Counted from the first letter of the stretch, positions 33,913 to 45,475 are shown. The stretch: DNA of 64,000 nucleotides from Rhyacophila brunnea (GCA_022495005.1 JAGYXB010000659.1:1054001-1118000), one strand, 5' to 3'. Translations and numbers: made by a program. The notes: generated by a model not told the origin, from the sequence alone.

Positions 33913-34167
33913 CAGTGTTGCCAACTAAAATTTTCAAAATTCAGTATATTTTCTGATTTTTTCTTCAAAATATCAGTAGATTGACAAAATTGTATGAAAT
34001 TCAACGATTGTGTTTGGTAGAAGCGTGCATATTGACATAATCTCACAAGTTTCTTTTGAAAAACTATGTAAAAAGTGACTTTATCCATCACAAATAACAT
34101 AATTTCTTCTTTTCCTGACCAAAATTTCAGTAGATCTACTGAAATTTCAGTATATATTGCAACACTG
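33913..34167. mobile_element. small hAT MITE, CAGTGTTGC family (255 bp)
   Basis: Termini CAGTGTTGCCAACT and TATTGCAACACTG. Perfect 8-bp duplication CACTGACG at 33905-33912 and 34168-34175. Subterminal TTCAGTATAT / ATCTACTGAAATTTCAGTA repeats. The end motif is shared with the larger element at 19155. Confidence 0.88.
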
Positions 34168-34175
34168 CACTGACG

Positions 34176-35150
34176 TATGCAACGCTGCCCGCTAATTCAC
34201 ACAGCTGGACAGCAGTTTAATTTGTTCACTCGAAGTGAGTGTCATTACTATATTCAATAAGTGTACAATGGTTAGAAGTAGATTAAGCTGACTTATATCA
34301 CATCATGGGTATCACATCATGGCTAAAATTGAAATAACTTTTAAAGTTATGATCTTGGAAAATGATGATGGAAGTGAAGATAGTGAAAAAAAGAAACAAC
34401 ACGCCCAATAAAAGTTATCTGTGATAAGATCCATTTATTGACTATTCGTCAGATAACGTAATTCAACCATATTATACACATTTTCGTAATTTTACAGGGT
34501 TGATTATAAAAAAAACAGCAGACTTCAAAAGTGAAAACAAAACTTGATTCTTTTTTCAAAACAGGATTATTGAAAACAAAACCCGTCGATATCGAATATT
34601 AGCCATAGATAACAGACGTATATTGATATTAACGTCACTCTACAACGGGTGCGTCCGTACATATCTTCCGAAGACGAATAAACAGGATTTTGTTTGTGTT
34701 TTTATACAACGGACTTTCGGCTTTAACTGACACCCTCTCATCTACATTAGTCCGTTATATCAAGGTTCTGCTATATGTATAGATTATAGAAATAAGTAAA
34801 TATTTATATATACTGTATAATTCAATATAAAGTATCTCTCTCTAAAGCAAGGATAGTTTATTTATTAAATTGAATACTTGTGTGTGTCTATTAATTAAAT
34901 ATTATGATCGTGACACACGCTATTTTCAAATAACTGCATTTAAAATGATGGTAGATAATATTATTATAAAGTGTATTCTGATTTTGTCCATAAGTTGCAA
35001 TTATTTATTCTAAACTGAAAAGTTATATTTTCACTCGGCATTCTTTTAACAACTGTGTGTTTAAAAATTAATAAAATACATATTATAAAACAAAACAACG
35101 GACGTTTCACTTATTTCACACCTAATCTTTTTCTTCCACATATCTTGTAT
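34176..35150. other. about 1 kb without a recognisable gene
   Basis: No ORF above about 60 codons with meaning and no paired ends found. Includes a mixed-composition stretch near 34610-34750. Confidence 0.4.
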
Positions 35151-35154
35151 GCCT

Positions 35155-35935
35155 ACTAAATTCTTAAAAAGGGTACACTGAGCTCATTATGTGTGCTTTC
35201 ATGCTTTATATTTTTTATATGTTTTGTACCTATTTACTTTTCATACTGTTTTTTGAGATACTGCATATATTTCTTTCTTCTTTACACTGTTTTAATGCTA
35301 TTTTTTCATTTTAAATATCATGTTGTGGACGTCTTAAATTTATAATTTGTAATGTTCACCATAATTATGTCTTTCGTGTAGGTACTTCCATGTATCTACT
35401 TTATTATTTTAGTATTTACTCTTTATACTGTTTTTCTCATACTGTATATTATATATATGAGGAGCAAACATTCAAAACGTGATTTGTCACACAGATGTTG
35501 AGCTGAGATAATCAAGAAAAACATATTGTACTCAAAATGGTTTTTTTATTATAAAACTGTTTAAGGAAGGTATTTTAAACCTGGTATTTTGTATAATCCA
35601 AAATTCGCGGAAGTGGTTCAATTTTTGATTTTAAATTTGGACAAAACACGATTTGCATGAAACTTGTGGGCAAAACACTATTTGAATGAAAATCAAGGCA
35701 TTATATTTTTTATAGGATAAAAGGTTCTTTGAACACTGATTCTGGTTTCCTTTCATAGATTTAAATATGGACTATCAGAATTGACAATAAACGGCATTTT
35801 TCAAAATGTGTGACAAATCACTTTTTGAATGTTTGCTCCTCATATTTGTTTCTAAATAATATCATCTTCTGAACGTCCTAAATCTATAAAGTTCACTATA
35901 TGTTAAATAAATAAATTTGAATTTGAGACAAATAT
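35155..35935 (+). mobile_element. LINE family J 3' UTR relic, split by a TA-flanked MITE
   Basis: TGTTGTGGACGTCTTAAATT TATAATTTG and, after the MITE, CTTCTGAACGTCCTAAATC then a (AAAT)n tail near 35905-35915 match LINE J 3' UTRs on the + strand. There appear to be two partial 3' UTR copies in tandem. Confidence 0.55.
35458..35842. mobile_element. TA-flanked MITE (385 bp)
   Basis: Ends TGAGGAGCAAACATTCAAAA / TTTTTGAATGTTTGCTCCTCA continue into GTGATTTGTCACA / TGTGACAAATCAC. TA flanks both sides. Internal direct repeats GCAAAACACTATTTGAATGA and ACAAAACACGATTTGCATGA occur in the first half. Non-coding. Confidence 0.82.
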
Positions 35936-36439
35936 TTCCGGACTGGTCGAAAATTTTTGCGGACTGGCGGTTATAAATCACTGCACTATTAAATACTTTA
36001 TACGCGTCCGTAATCATTTCACACAAATAAATACGAATAAGATAAATTACTACTTAACTATCTATTGCAAGTATTTACTTTGTAAACTCTTGTGCTAAAT
36101 TCTCGCCTAAGGATAAGAATATGTGTCAATAGTCGAAACAAAGCATTCCGAGAAAACACTTAAACGAGTAACTACTGACAACAAACATAAACAGTACCAT
36201 TTAATTGAAAAACGTTTAAATACATGATAATATAATTATTTCACTTGTCTAGAGGATTCGTGCAATTTTAGCAAGACGTAAGTATTTACAAAGTCATTTA
36301 AAGTGTTTATTACACACGAAAACATAATACTTGCAAAATATTATGGTATAAAATATGGCACGAAGATTAATACTATAATTATGAGTAATGTATAATATTT
36401 ACCTATAAATAAAATTGTTAAAGAAAAACCTTTTCCAAC
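35936..36439. other. no recognisable gene
   Basis: About 500 bases, AT-rich; nothing identified. Confidence 0.4.
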
Positions 36440-37336
36440 GGGTCTATTCTATATACAAGCCTGCTTTTGGTCCGCTACGGCAGCTAAATGGGTGCCGGAC
36501 AAAATCCCGAAGGCCGAAATCCCGAATTCTGAAATCCCGAATGGCCGAAATCCCGAATGCCTAAATCCTGAATGGCCAAAATCCCGAATGGCCGGAATCC
36601 CGAAGGCTGAAATCCCGAAAAACAGTAATAATTCTCAACAACTACCAACTCGAAAGCAAAAAATACTACTTTTTATGAAAGAAAATGCAATAAAAAATGT
36701 ATATATATATATGTATTTTTTGAAAATAAGTATTAATATCTTAGTTTAGTTCTTGTGTCTCCTGTAAAAAATTGCGCAATCTTAATACTTATCGTGAATT
36801 GAGCAAATTTTACAGGAGAAACAAAAACCCATTTTTTGTAGAAAAACGGAAACTAAGATAATATTAATAATTATTGTCAATATATATATGAGTATATATT
36901 TTTTACTTGCATTTTCTTTTATAAAAAGTAGTATTTTTGCTTTCGAATTGGTAGTTGTTGAGAATTATTACTGTTTGTATTTTTTTATCTTTCGGGATTT
37001 CGGCCTTCGGGATTCCGGCCATTCGGGATTTCGGCCATTCGGGATTTCAGCATTCGTGATTTTGACCCAAACCCTAGCTAAATAGGGTAGGAAAGTATCA
37101 AATTATTAACACTTATTGTAACAATTATAATAAGTTAACCGTATGAACTGTCTCGAACGAATCTCGGTCTAAAATTTATCACATCTAAGATAGGTGCTGT
37201 TATAACACAGTACTTATTGTACCAATTATAACTAAATTATTGCAATTATTACAATAAGTGTTAATAATTCGATACTTTTCTATTCTTTTTAGCTACCGTA
37301 GCGGACCGAAAGCAGCCTCGTGTACAGAATAGACCC
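36440..37336. mobile_element. palindromic MITE family M (TAGGGTAGGAAAGTATC), host of a foldback element
   Basis: Ends GGGTCTATTCTATATACAAG / CTCGTGTACAGAATAGACCC, followed by TTTGGTCCGCTACGGCAGCT / AGCTACCGTAGCGGACCGAAA. Internal inverted ACACTTATTGTAACAATTAT / AATTATTACAATAAGTGTTA flank a central ACAGTACTTATTG region. The uninterrupted copy at 51702-51975 confirms the arrangement. The foldback element 36490-37075 is inserted in its left arm. No clear target duplication. Confidence 0.75.
36490..37075. mobile_element. foldback element with tandem-repeat arrays in both arms (586 bp)
   Basis: Left arm (about 36501-36621) is a tandem array of roughly 13-17 bp units of the type ATGGCCGAAATCCCGA. 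The right arm (about 36990-37065) carries the same units in reverse complement. The sequence between the arrays is also inverted-repeated (GAAAGCAAAAAATACTACTT / AAGTAGTATTTTTGCTTTC, TTTTACAGGAGA), leaving a small loop near 36770-36790. An 8-bp duplication AGCTAAAT flanks it (36482-36489, 37076-37083). The layout recalls Drosophila FB/Galileo-like elements; whether it is related is unknown. Confidence 0.82.
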
Positions 37337-38984
37337 GCTTATATGTAATACCTATTTTGACTTACCTGAACACCACGGAAACAAGCACAGGTAAATAATA
37401 CATCCTTGAGGTTTAGACGCATATTGCAAATTATCCCAGTAAAACATTCCAAGGGTACGCGAAAGATAGGATTATTTGTTTTCGGTGTTAGTCCCTATCA
37501 AGTCCGAATAAAATTAGTGCTGCAAGGCTTTGAAATCCCGTTCCCTAATTCCCGAAATTGTTGCGTAAACAAAAATTTCAAACCCTTTGTTGTGTTTCGT
37601 GTAATTGAAAATGATTGTGTAAAATATACACCTTGACAATTCGCTCCCGGTTTCATTAAAATACTATATGCGAGGCGTTCTGCTGGTACTTAATCATCCC
37701 CATTTAGGGTCACGAAAGAAAATATTTGTATCTATGGCGTATCAACACTGATATTACAAAAAATGCATTATTTATTTAATAAACAGTAATGCTGTGATTA
37801 CATTAGGATGCACATCGCGTACTGTCACATGCTGTTACGGTAAGCTTCCGCTACGGAAAAAAAGGTTGTCACATCGTTTTTCTTGGTGTTTAAAATCTTA
37901 TCAGACTGATACTTCCATCCCGTAGCATATTTTCAACCTTTAAACGAACACTTTCAGTTAGCAAAATCTGCCTAAATCATCAGAAAAACAATGAGGTTAC
38001 CTCACGCATACCGCACTGCATTGACACCCGCATGACTCAATAAACGTTTTTTTTTATCATTTTCTACATGGTTACACATTTTTGACTCATGTCAAAATCA
38101 TTTTTAGCGGTTGGCACTGTGTATTTTTTATAAGAATGTTGTCTATTATCTACGGTTTGCAGGTTGGGGTCTGTTCAAAATAATATCTATGGATGCAATA
38201 TCGCAAGTAATTTTAACGTATGCGCACGTAGAAACTGTTAAAATTAATTGAAATACTAAAACATGAGAGCTGGCACTCTCTATCATTGAATTTACAGATA
38301 TAGTAATCGTTCACTTGAGTTGAATCGTTAACTTCTTTACTTGAGGTTGTATGGATACTATCCGTCGCTTTATCCAACTAACTTACTCTTAGGCATGCTT
38401 ACATACTGCAGTCTGCAATTTAGAAGAGATTTTTATTTAACTATGTATTTTTTCGACTTATACGAGGTGTAAATGAGAACTCTGCCATTCTGCGCAGTTT
38501 TGGGTAGAGCACCGTTCTCTGAAATCGTGGAAGAAAACTGAGCTCGCCAAAAACAAATAACTCAATGAGTATTTCATTTAAAAGCCTATTAACCGATATT
38601 CTTCACGGAGGAGTGAAAATGGTAATATATGTAGCTGTCAGTATATTATTGATCAAATATCTATTTTTAATGTACCAAATTATTCGACCGCAATAATAAA
38701 TTTCCAGCGACTCATATGCCGGTAAACAACTTATTACCTGTATCAGCAGATTGATTGGCGATATTAAATACGGTATCGCAATGGAAAATTAGTCTAATAT
38801 CCATTCCCATAGTATCATAGTATACTATGACTGTAATAATAAATAAAATTCACAGCTACTCGTATTTAAGCCGCTGACTCGTTCAATATAATTATGTACT
38901 AGAATATAATGTTTAGGTATTACTTTTGACTGTTTAAATTACGAATAATGATTTATCAAAATGTCACTGGAATATACGTTTCCA
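37337..38984. other. 1.65 kb without a recognisable gene
   Basis: Longest frame 76 codons (37406-37636), unrecognised. Mixed-composition stretches near 37640-37760 and 37960-38040 gave no known protein. Confidence 0.4.
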
Positions 38985-39235
38985 GTCTGTTACCATCACA
39001 GTCTCTATATCGCTTCGCCCAACATCTGATTGTACCGAGATGCGGACCTCGGATCCGTACCTGTCAAAAGTTTAGTATTGTAACATTACTGCTGTAACAT
39101 ACTATTGTACCAACCGTTACGCCTAATAAAATTCGCTCCTGCGTACATCTTCGACTTCTTCATCATCATCCTCAACACCATAACCCACGACACATCGACG
39201 ACCCCCAAAGTGATAACCCACACATCGAACACTAC
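38985..39235 (+). repeat. LTR-like fragment, plus strand
   Basis: Counterpart of 5335-5600: CCTCGGATCCGTACCTGTCA, TGTAACATACTATTGTACCA, TAATAAAATTCGCTCCTGCG, GACTTCTTCATCATCATC and ACGACACATCGACGACCCCC follow in the same order. A TA microsatellite borders it at 39236-39250. Confidence 0.4.
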
Positions 39236-39250
39236 ATATATATATATATT

Positions 39251-39884
39251 GTTTACATACATAACATTTAGTAGGTGATTTATATTTTTTATGAAACGTT
39301 ACTTTAAAAAAATGTAAATTTTGGCGAAGAAATATTAGCGAACATTCAAAATGGACTCAGTATACTTCCTAATCTTCATACCTCCGGTTGTTTGTTGTTT
39401 TTGGAAAACCTACATATTATACTACCCCTAACTGGTATTTGAATGGGTTTTCAGATACAGTTACAAGTTAACAGATTAATCTGTTTAACTTGTGTTATAC
39501 CAACTAAATAAAGATAAATCTTCCTGGATGACGCTGTCAAAATACGAGACCAATATAAATTTAAAAGATTTTGAGCGGTATGTCCGAAATGAAATATGGC
39601 AACATTGAATCGAACTTTTAAAATCCATTTCAAAGATAATCAATGTATATAGATTGCTTTCAAAGTTGTACAACGAGCAATTTGTACGAAACACGTGTAC
39701 AACGAAAAAATAGCCTAAAGCACAAGGCAAATTCACAAATGGCGAAAAAATCATTCATTATGGATTTCACGAGATATAACAAAAACCAAGGATTTCTCTA
39801 ACCAAATAATGTTGGAAATCAAGTTGGTAAAATAGATCCTGATTGTTATTATTTAATATGTACAATATTTATTTATTTTATTCT
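39251..39884. other. no recognisable gene
   Basis: About 630 bases, with an 89-codon minus-strand frame at 39485-39754 lacking family resemblance. Confidence 0.35.
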
Positions 39885-40655
39885 ATTTACGAGTGTTAAA
39901 AAAAGTCACATTGAGCACATAACAAATTATTAATTCAAGACGTGTGAACGTCATGACATTTAGAATAAAAAGTACAAGTTAACCAACTAGAAGAAAAACA
40001 ATGCAAAAGTAATTTTATAGAAAAGAAATAAAATAAAATAATTACAAGATAAAAGGAACTTTTTATATACCAAGTTTTTAAATTTTCTGTTGAATCATAT
40101 AAACTTGACAATTCTATGTATTAATAATATAGGACAATTAAGGCAATTGTCAGCAAATCATTTGTTGCTACTTTGCAACAAACAAACAAACAAACAAATA
40201 CAGAATACTGAAATGTCATTTTGATTTATAATAATTTATTATTAATAATTTAGTTGCTAGGACCACCCACTTAGCAACCAATAATAGTGGATTGGATTAC
40301 GGATTTCTTCCGAAATAACTTTTCATACAAAACAGAATTAACCGAAAATGAATTTAATTATACTTAAAGATAGCTAAAAGTTTTAAAAGAATGCATTGGC
40401 ATCTTGTTCTGATAAATTCTAAAAGTTTCAAATGTCTAGCTAATCCGGAAGTTAGTTAAAAATCGATTGCAAGATTTGTACTGGATAAACAACCACCGGA
40501 TAAACAAGAATACGAGCTAAGAAAAACATGGTAAAAACAAGAATAATTCAAAAAAAATACAAATTAAACAATAAAATAGAATTTAAAAAACAGAACACAT
40601 AATGCATCGCTAAAAATGTCTACATCTAGGGAGTGCCTTGACCAGCCGCACAGCC
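39885..40655 (-). mobile_element. LINE family J 3' end, minus strand, split by repeat R1
   Basis: 39885-40035 and 40536-40655 together match the uninterrupted copy at 10640-10872 (ATAACAAATTATTAATTCAA and, beyond R1, TACAAATTAAACAATAAA). They extend into the ORF end with TGTCTACATCTAGGGAGTGC, equivalent to the region near 23250. Confidence 0.7.
40036..40535 (+). repeat. interspersed repeat R1, copy 2, inserted in a LINE
   Basis: Alignable to 819-1255 and 55744-56255. Contains the CAAA microsatellite (CAAACAAACAAACAAACAAA) also found in copy 3. Its clean edges inside LINE J sequence show that R1 is a discrete mobile unit of about 500 bp. Confidence 0.75.
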
Positions 40656-40785
40656 CTCGCCTTTTTTTGAATTATCAATAACCATGTCCTTGCTTTTTCG
40701 TACAAGGTGGTTGTCAGTAATTTTTGAACAATCACAAACACCCAGGCTTTGAGAAAAACATATAAATATTGTGTCCTCGGGTGTC
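40656..40785 (-). mobile_element. SINE family A, 5'-truncated, minus strand
   Basis: ACCATGTCCTTGCTTTTTCG, ACAAGGTGGTTGT and AAACACCCAGGCTTTGAGAA are the reverse complement of the SINE A body. The tRNA head ends at GTGTCCTCGGG. Confidence 0.8.
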
Positions 40786-41406
40786 GTATTTTTTTCTACA
40801 AAAAGATTTTTTCTAGTGTATATATGCATGCGATGTTTTCTAATTATATATGTTCAATATAGTTACATTCTTAAATCTTATGTCTTATTCGTTTACCAAA
40901 AGAAATAATTTATTAAATAAAATAATACTTAATAATGAGATAAGATTTTTTCATATTTAATAACATATTATATGTTTATTATTGACAAGAAATTGAAAAA
41001 AAAATCTTTTTATTATTTTTAGATATGTATTGATTACATAAAACACTTTATTTTATCTTTATTTTTTCCGCTAGATGTCATGAAAACTTGTCATTTTTGA
41101 AGTTATACTTCTTTTGGTGCGTTTGGTAGAGAGTAAAATTGAGAGCTACGCGCGCACACCGTTACAAAAGTGCGCGACAGTATGAAGTTAACTGCGAATC
41201 ATTCAGCTGTATACAAACGCAAGTTTGATAATAGAATTGTTCCGTTGCCTCGGCAACGAATTTATTATTGTCGGCCATTTGCAATTCCTTACGTAAACAA
41301 ACGATTAAAAATCAAAGTGACAGTTGTTACTTAACTACTACTAACTAACTAACTACTGTTAACTAGAAATAATTATATAATTTTGTAATATAAGTTAAAG
41401 TGTTTA
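40786..41406. other. no gene recognised
   Basis: AT-rich until 41080, then a mixed stretch with ATTTTTGAAGTTATACTTCT near 41093, which resembles an internal block of the adjacent element (GAAGTATAACTTCTAACGCG), so the element's sphere may extend here. Confidence 0.35.
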
Positions 41407-42310
41407 GAAATAAACCAACGGCGCTCCAATAAGCGCCCCTTTTTCTTGAGTGTGTAATTTAACAAGATAATTAAGAGCTAGTCGAAGAATCTAGGTTATC
41501 ACAAGTTTTGTTTTTGTTTTGTTACGCCAAAGAAGTATAACTTCTAACGCGCGTACATAAGTACCTACACGCACCGATTTTTTTTACTAAATCCGTTAGT
41601 AAATGTCACTCTCTTCGAATTTAAAATCATAATTTTGTTTGAAGCTCTAATACAATACCTATGTAATAAAATTATGAAATACCGAACAAACAAACAAAAT
41701 ATCACGGATTACGCGTGTGTTAGATAAAGCTTTTGATCCTTTTCCCTGTTTGTCATGTATCATAATCTTTTATGCAAATATCGCAAGCTATGCGGAATCT
41801 TTCTGTTACAAAAAATGGTCGCCACTGCTAAAAACGATTTCAAAGTCACGATGTGAACCATTTTTAAAGCCAAGCTTTTTTTGCCAATTATGAAATTCGC
41901 AAATATGTATAATAATTGGTGTCAGAGTGAAGTATTTTTTTTTATTCATTCGCTTGCCTGATTATGTTTTATTTGTTTTCATATATTATGTATATTTTTA
42001 ATCTCGTTAAAATAATGAATATTTTTTTGGGAAACACACATATTAACAAACATTCATATTATAAAAAAAAAAACATTGAAAAATAAATCTCGAAAGATGA
42101 AAGAAAGTCATGTTAATTATTTGTTGAATAAAATAAAAATCGGTGTGTGTACTTATTTATGTACGCGCGTTAGAAGTTATACTTCTTTGGCATAATAAAA
42201 CAAAAACAACACTTGTGATAACCTAGATTCTTCGACTGGCTCTTAATTATCTTGTTAAATTACACACTCAAGAAAAACGGCCGCTTATTGGAGCGCCGTC
42301 GGTTTATTTC
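41407..42310. mobile_element. TA-flanked element with inverted repeats of about 185 bp
   Basis: Ends GAAATAAACCAACGGCGCTC / AGCGCCGTCGGTTTATTTC continue through CTTGAGTGTGTAATTTAACA, AATCTAGGTTATCACAAG and GAAGTATAACTTCTAACGCG to ACCGATTTT. Both sides have TA (41405-41406, 42311-42312). The 550-bp centre is AT-rich with no transposase motif. Tc1/mariner-derived by duplication type. Confidence 0.78.
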
Positions 42311-42389
42311 TATACCTCTTAAGAATACGCTTGAATTTTGTTGTGATAACTGCTCTCGTTTTATGCACTAATGCTCATTCAATATTGGT

Positions 42390-42535
42390 GTTAATACTAT
42401 CGACCGAAGGTATCTAATGTAAATTGAATTTAAATTCTAATGTATTAAGTTTTGTACTATTTCATTTGAGTAAAAAACTACTCAAATGGAATAGTACAAA
42501 ACTTAAATCCATTATAATTTCAATATTGATGTATT
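42390..42535. mobile_element. foldback family F, minimal hairpin copy
   Basis: TTAATACTATCGACCGAAGG then TTTTGTACTATTTCATTTGAGT is followed after only about 8 bases by ACTCAAATGGAATAGTACAA and AAACTTAAATCC. The unique centre of the full copy (30590) is missing, leaving a near-perfect short hairpin. Confidence 0.7.
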
Positions 42536-42723
42536 TTAAATTGCAACACACACTATTGCACGTTCATAATGTGTGGATAATTTTCGTAGGACACTCACAC
42601 ATTCAAAACCATGCATTAAAATGTAGTGTATTGGGTTATAGCCTATCGTAATTTTATTTATTAATCTACTCTGTGTGTAGCATATACGGTTACATGTAAG
42701 TTGTACGTATGCAGTTAATAGTG

Positions 42724-43040
42724 GGACCCTTATTTGTGCGCCGCAGTACGTGAAACATGAGTTCGTATAACATTTTATCAAATGACGAGTTCTTCGTTGA
42801 AAATTTCGCCGTGGAATACATTTGTACGTATCTTATAAATGCGGCGATAGTTTGCAAATAGTACTGTTCCAATTAGTTTAACCCTAACCTAACCTAGTAA
42901 AGACATCTCATAAAATTCACCACATGTTGTAGCATACGTACAAATATACTCCACGGTGAAATTTTAACGAAGAACTCGTCATTTTATTAAATGTTACACG
43001 AACTCATGTTTCACGTACTGCGGCGCACAGATAAGTGTCC
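42724..43040. mobile_element. palindromic MITE (317 bp) with about 110-bp arms
   Basis: GGACCCTTATTTGTGCGCCG / GGCGCACAGATAAGTGTCC, CAGTACGTGAAACATGAGTT / ACTCATGTTTCACGTACTG, and ACGAGTTCTTCG / CGAAGAACTCGT pair over most of the element. The loop contains TTAACCCTAACCTAACCTAG. Target duplication unclear. Confidence 0.72.
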
Positions 43041-43580
43041 TGCGGTGAACTGTTTACGTACAAATTTCCTGATACGGGCATATACATGCCACTTGGATTA
43101 ATAATGTTATGTTACATGTGTTCAATCAATTCAGTATGGTTTAATAAACATTTTTATTTTTAAAGAACGTGGGTACTTTTGATACACATCACGTATTGTG
43201 TTATAATAATTATTTCTTTTCTGTTATCTGACAGTCTTTATTGTGTGTTTGACGATTTGTGAAGTGACTTTGAAACGTTGGTATGCGTGATCATCCCACA
43301 ACCTTTCTGGGTAAATATCTCATGGCGCCTTGAGTGAAGGTTCATAATCCGTACCCACGTAAGTATATATTTATTTGACAGTTCCGGCATTGAAAAATCT
43401 GATATAATGAATAGAATTTGAACAAAGCTCAAATGTTAAGATTGGGAGGACTAACTATCCCATTAAAAGTGATAGGTTTTGTACTGTAAGATCATATTTG
43501 ACCATAATTGAATTATAGGTAGGTGCTTTAAAGAATTGTTTACCATATTAAAACAATACAATAAAAGGTTTAAGTCAGGA
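43041..43580. other. no recognisable gene
   Basis: About 540 bases with a 64-codon minus-strand frame; nothing identified. Confidence 0.35.
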
Positions 43581-43584
43581 TTAT

Positions 43585-43800
43585 TATTGAGAACACTAAT
43601 TTCAAAACGAATATCAAAAATTATAGAACATACATAATTTTGAAAAACACTTTCTGAGAAAATATATTATAACCAATAGAAAAAATCTTTTTTGAAAAAA
43701 GTAAGCCACCCCGGCAGAGAATCGAACCCTCCGTCTCCCGGGTTTACGCCCCATGCGCGCATTGCCTCTATGCTACGCGGTGACATACTAATTGCGACAA
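43585..43800 (-). mobile_element. tRNA-derived SINE family C, minus strand
   Basis: On the minus strand, GTCACCGCGTAGCATAGAGG is the D-arm-like head and GGGTTCGATTCTCTGCCGGG the B-box region. The body TTTCTATTGGTTATAATATA, TTTCTCAGAAAGTG, TTTTTCAAAATTATGTATG follows. The best-preserved family C head in the window. Confidence 0.7.
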
Positions 43801-43849
43801 ATTTTAAATATTGACCACTTTTAATACCCACTCATCAGCGCTCTTCTAA

Positions 43850-44200
43850 ATCAAGCTACTTTGGCAATCGGTTTTTGTTTTATTAAATCAAAGTAGATAC
43901 ACATTACTTAAATTACTAACCGACGTCGTGGATTTCTCCAATATTTTTTATGATGTAACTTACTTGAACTTGCTAATAATTTATAATTAATTATTTCTTT
44001 AGTCAACGAATAATTCACAAGATTTATAAATGTACCATTCTAATTATTGAACATACATAATCTTGAAAAACGCTTTCTGAGAAAATATATTATAACCAAT
44101 AGAAAAAATCATGTTCAATAATTAGAATTGTACATTCTTAAATCTTGTGAATTATTCGTTGAATAAAAGAAATAGTTAATTTAAAATTATATTTTACAAT
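43850..44200. repeat. repeat R3 copy 2 plus inverted SINE C bodies
   Basis: 43850-43995 matches 11560-11750. The adjoining 43985-44195 contains the SINE C tail twice in opposite orientation (ACGAATAATTCACAAGATTT and AATCTTGTGAATTATTCGTT), with ATAACCAATAGAAAAAATC in between. This is consistent with tail-to-tail insertion or a fold-back derivative. Confidence 0.55.
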
Positions 44201-44863
44201 ATAAAATTTTTTTCTCAAATAATTCGCATGAATCATAGACAGATCGAACTGAAATGCTTGAATTGGATATTTGAGTCGCTTAAAATCATAACTCACATAT
44301 TCCAAAAATCAAGTTTTGAGATAATCGCTAAAAACCAACAGAGCACTATTTTTTGTAATTAGAAGAACAGTATTGAACTCCCTAGAATATTAATGAGTGA
44401 GAGAGTCGAATAACTTTTTTTTTTTTTTAATATATATACCTAATACTCCTAACGTTGCAGACATACAGCATACTATGAGAAATAGAGCTTCCCGATTGGT
44501 TAGGAAGGCGTTGGTGACAAAACTCTATTCTTTGAAATATACGACATATTACACCAACAATGAACTTTGTCAACGATTTTCACATGGCTTAAATTGACTT
44601 TTAATACTCAACTATTTTTCGGTATATAGATTAATTCATTTAGAATCACTTGGCATATTTAACTAAAAAACGACAAAATTGCAATATGTGAGTTATGATT
44701 CTAAGCGACTCATTTATATACTATCAATAATTCTGCATAGTATATAAATATCCAGTTCAAGTGTATATATACTTACATCAAGTTTTAAATATGCAACATC
44801 TTACACTTGTAATTAAGAGCATGCTCGATTTCAAAAGTTACCGCACGCCATTGATAGGTAACT
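44201..44863. other. no recognisable gene; local inverted repeat
   Basis: CATAACTCACATATT (near 44287) and AATATGTGAGTTATGATT (near 44683) are inverted copies about 390 bases apart, with GAGTCGCTTAAAATC / GATTCTAAGCGACTC beside them. This suggests another decayed MITE, roughly 44270-44720. Confidence 0.45.
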
Positions 44864-45250
44864 CAGTGGCGAAGGGTGGAGGTAGGCTATTAAGATCCGA
44901 CGTAAATAGTGCATACTAAACTTTGTCATTTAAACGTATTTGTTTTCATTGAATTAATAGTGTTTGCTAGTTTTTACAAGTCAATTAAGCCCTACATAAA
45001 TATCACCATCTATAATGACATTCTTAATTAACGAACACAAATTAGTTTGACTGAAAAGTGTGCACTATTTTTATATATTATACTTAATCTATTATATTTG
45101 GTTTAGGCAGGGTTTAATTGAATTTTAAAAACTAACCATCGCCATTTGCAAATTATATTCTTAGTTCTTAGTAGATACTTAGTACTTAGACAGAGTTTAG
45201 TGTGCACTATTTATGTCGTTTAAACGGCAAACCTCCACCCCTTGCCAATG
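44864..45250. mobile_element. hAT MITE, CAGTGGCGAAGGG family, copy 5 (387 bp)
   Basis: Starts CAGTGGCGAAGGGTGGAGG and ends CTCCACCCCTTGCCAATG. The flanks (GGTAACT, GGTAACA) suggest a duplication but do not align exactly at 8 bases. Shorter than the others by an internal deletion. Confidence 0.78.
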
Positions 45251-45281
45251 GTAACAACTTATATCATTTATTTATCTTGTT

Positions 45282-45475
45282 ACCATGTCCGATCTTAAGA
45301 AAATCCCTCTATAGAATGGAGGTAGGTATTAACATATTTTCGTTTTTATAACGAATGGATGCCAGCCACCTGCTCAACCTATCAGGTCCATACTCTGACT
45401 CCAAATGCACATTGAAAAACAATATGTGTATTTGCCAGACCCGGGATTCGGAACCTGGGATCTACAATATTTCGT
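45282..45475 (-). mobile_element. SINE family B, minus strand, copy 3
   Basis: ACCATGTCCGATCTTAAG, ATGGATGCCAGCCACCTGCT, AGGTCCATACTCTGACTC and the reverse B-box region CCCGGGATTCGGAACCTGGG match the copy at 24737. The distal head is lost. Confidence 0.7.

Noticed and set aside
36501..36621. CRISPR-like regular repeats
   Set aside because: The units are head-to-tail without unique spacers and recur inverted in the other arm; this is a foldback transposon array in a eukaryotic genome.
42390..42535. microRNA precursor hairpin
   Set aside because: The hairpin is explained as a shortened copy of foldback family F with matching arms elsewhere.
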